From Podocnemis expansa (lineage: Eukaryota > Chordata > Testudines > Podocnemididae), in NCBI GenBank assembly GCA_007922195.1, contig ML681996.1, forward strand, positions 24,620,274-24,684,273: a DNA stretch of 64,000 nucleotides, read 5' to 3'. Under the pieces are notes generated by a model, which did not search any database, was not told the origin of the DNA, and was given only the letters and a program-made list of their open reading frames with translations. Positions 62,119-64,000 of the stretch are shown piece after piece. Positions within the stretch are counted from its first letter, which is position 1. Every line of letters begins with the position of its first letter. The translations under genes and the position numbers were made by a program.

Positions 62119-64000
62119 ATATAGAATTATAGGGTCAGAAGGGACCTCATAGGTCATCTAGTCCAACCCCCTGCCAGAGGCAGGACCACTCCCACTAAAC
62201 CATCCCAGTCATGGGTTTGTCCAGCCGGGCCTTAAACACCTCCAAAGATGGAGATTTCACCACCTCCCTCAGCAGCTCATTCCAAGGCTTCACCACTCTC
62301 CTAGTAAAAAAGTTTTTTCTAATATCCAGCCTCGACCTCCCTAACCGCAACTTGAGACCATTGCTCCTCGTTCTGTCCTCCATTATTACCGAGAACAGTC
62401 GAGCTCCATCTTCCTTAGAGCATCCCTTCAAGTAGTTGAAGGTTGCTATCAAATCCCCCCTCAATCTTCTCTTCTGCAGACTAAATAAGCCTAATGCTTC
62501 CAGTCTTTCCTCATAGGGCTTGCGCTCCAGCCCTTTAATAATTTTCGTTGCCCTCCGCTGGACTCTCTCTAGTATGTCCCTGTCCTTTTTGTAGTGGGGA
62601 GCCCAAAACTGAACACAGTATTCTAGATGTGGCCTTACCAGGGCAGAAGAGAGGGGAATGATCATATCCCTTGATCTGCTGGTAATACTTCTTTTGATGC
62701 AGCCCAGTATGCCATTGGCCTTTTTGGCAGCAAGAGCACACTGCTAACTCATATCCAGCTTCCCATCCACCATGACCCCCAGGTCCTTTTCTACACTGCT
62801 GCTACTTAGCTGAATGTTTCCCAGCCTGTAGCAGTGCATGGGGTTTTTTCGGCTCACATGCAGGATTTTACACTTGTCCTTATTGAAGCTCATAAGATTT
62901 CTATTGGCCCACTGTTCCAATTTATCTAGGTCTCCCTGAATCCTGTCCTTGCCCTCCAGCGTGTCTACTGGTCCCCCCAGCTTGGTGTCATCCGCAAACT
63001 TACTGAGAGTGCAGTCTATTCCATCATCCAGATCATTGATGAAAATGTTGAACAGAACTGGCTCCAGGACCGACCCCTGGGGCACACCACTCGTGACTGG
63101 TTGCCAGCTAGACATGGAAACATTGATTCCTACACGCTGAAACCGTTGATCTAACCAGTTTACTATCCACCTTATAGTCCACCTATCCAACCCATACTTC
63201 CTTAATTTGCCAATGAGAATGCTGTGGGAAATTGTATCAAAAGCCTTGCTAAAATCAAGGTATATCACATCAACGGTTCTTCCTGCATCCAGAAAACCAG
63301 TCATCTGATCATAGAAGGAAATGAGATTGGTCAGGCATGATTTACCCTTGGTAAATCCATACTGACTATTCCTGATCACTTTATTTTCCTCTAGGTGTTT
63401 TAGGATGGATTCTTTGAAAACCTGCTCCATAGTTTTTCCAGGGATTGAGGTGAGGCTGACTGGTCTGTAATTCCCTGGATCCTCCTTTTTCCCTTTCTTG
63501 AAAATAGGCACTACATTTGCTTTTTTCCAATCCTCTGGCACCTCCCCCGTTCTCCATGAGTTTTGAAATATAACGACCTGTGGTGCTGCTATCTCATCGG
63601 CCAATTCCCTCAGCACCCTTGGATGCAGTTCGTCCGGCCCCATGGACTTGTGCACATCCAGCTTCTTTAAGCAGTCCCTAACCTGACCTTCTGTCACCAA
63701 GGGCCTGTCTTCTTCTCTCCCATCTGCCACACCCATGGTAGTGGGCTGGGAGCTGACCCTGCCTGTGAAAACTGAAGCTAAAAAGGCATAGAGCACTTCA
63801 GCTTTTCCCACATCCCCCATCACAAGGATGCCTGCCCCATTCAGCAAGGGACCTGCACCATCTCTGATCCTCTTCTTGTTATTAACATACTTGTAGAACC
63901 CCTTCTTGTTATCCTTTACATCCCTCGCTAGCTGCAACTCCATTTGTCCTTTGGCCTTTCTGATTTTGTCCCTGCAGTCCCTAGCAATATCTTTATATGC
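62119..64000 (-). mobile_element. CR1 LINE, minus strand, 3' end at 62119, continues past window
   Basis: Forward sequence opens with TAGAATTATAGGGTCAGAAG, GGACCTCATAGGTCATCTAG and TCCAACCCCCTGCC, the reverse of the CR1 3' end. The RT reading frame follows on the minus strand to the window edge. It lies inside or against the plus-strand CR1. Confidence 0.92.
62195..64000 (-). pseudogene. CR1 ORF2 reverse transcriptase, nearly open, one internal stop, 5' partial
   Basis: The frame is open from the window edge at 64000 to TAG at 62744-62746, then continues in the same frame to 62195, so a single stop interrupts about 600 codons. RT motifs in order: VPIFKKGKKEDPGNYRPVSL, SQYGFTKGKSCLTNLI, VIYLDFSKAFDTISH (motif A), SGVPQGSVLEPVLFN (motif B) and FADDTKLGG (motif C, both aspartates present). 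Downstream of the stop is the conserved C-terminus [38 protein letters not shown]. It is followed by a short 3' UTR. Relative intactness indicates a fairly recent insertion. It is a self-copying LINE gene, not a host gene. Confidence 0.9.

Overview
This window is vertebrate nuclear DNA from a non-mammalian amniote, most likely a turtle. Crocodilian or another sauropsid is possible. The basis is the set of repeats (CR1-clade LINEs, a DIRS-type tyrosine-recombinase retrotransposon, many hAT-type elements, a tRNA-derived SINE with a CR1-like tail) together with two split or single-exon genes that keep the amniote SOD3/CCDC149 neighbourhood. No bacterial genes, CRISPR arrays, operons, rRNA or intact tRNA genes were seen.

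Layout. 1-5223: a decayed DIRS element (gag-like, RT/RNase H, tyrosine recombinase, terminal inverted-repeat block), itself hit by a 539-bp antisense LTR and a GC-rich hAT-like element. 5224-14195: presumed upstream intron of CCDC149 with old repeats. 14196-41941: eight coding exons of CCDC149 on the plus strand (494 codons; the 5' exons lie outside the window), with introns full of LINEs, hAT elements and fold-back repeats. 41942-46975: CCDC149 3' untranslated region and the gap between genes. 46976-47699: SOD3 (extracellular Cu/Zn superoxide dismutase) on the minus strand, its whole coding region in one exon. 47700-60120: intergenic DNA with hAT pairs, a Harbinger-like transposase remnant and a minisatellite. 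60120-64000: a MITE and two CR1 LINEs head to head; the minus copy has an RT frame open from 64000 to 62195 except for one stop codon.

The two host genes are convergent (tail to tail, stops about 5 kb apart), as I recall for human chromosome 4p15.2. They have no obvious joint pathway: SOD3 is a secreted antioxidant enzyme and CCDC149 is a coiled-coil protein of poorly known function.

I found no convincing new biological system. The most informative material is structural: insertions dated by exact target-site duplications, nested transposons, the DIRS terminal structure, transposons abutting CCDC149 splice sites, and an unusual SOD3 C-terminal tail. Family names rest on motif recognition and memory, not on a search.
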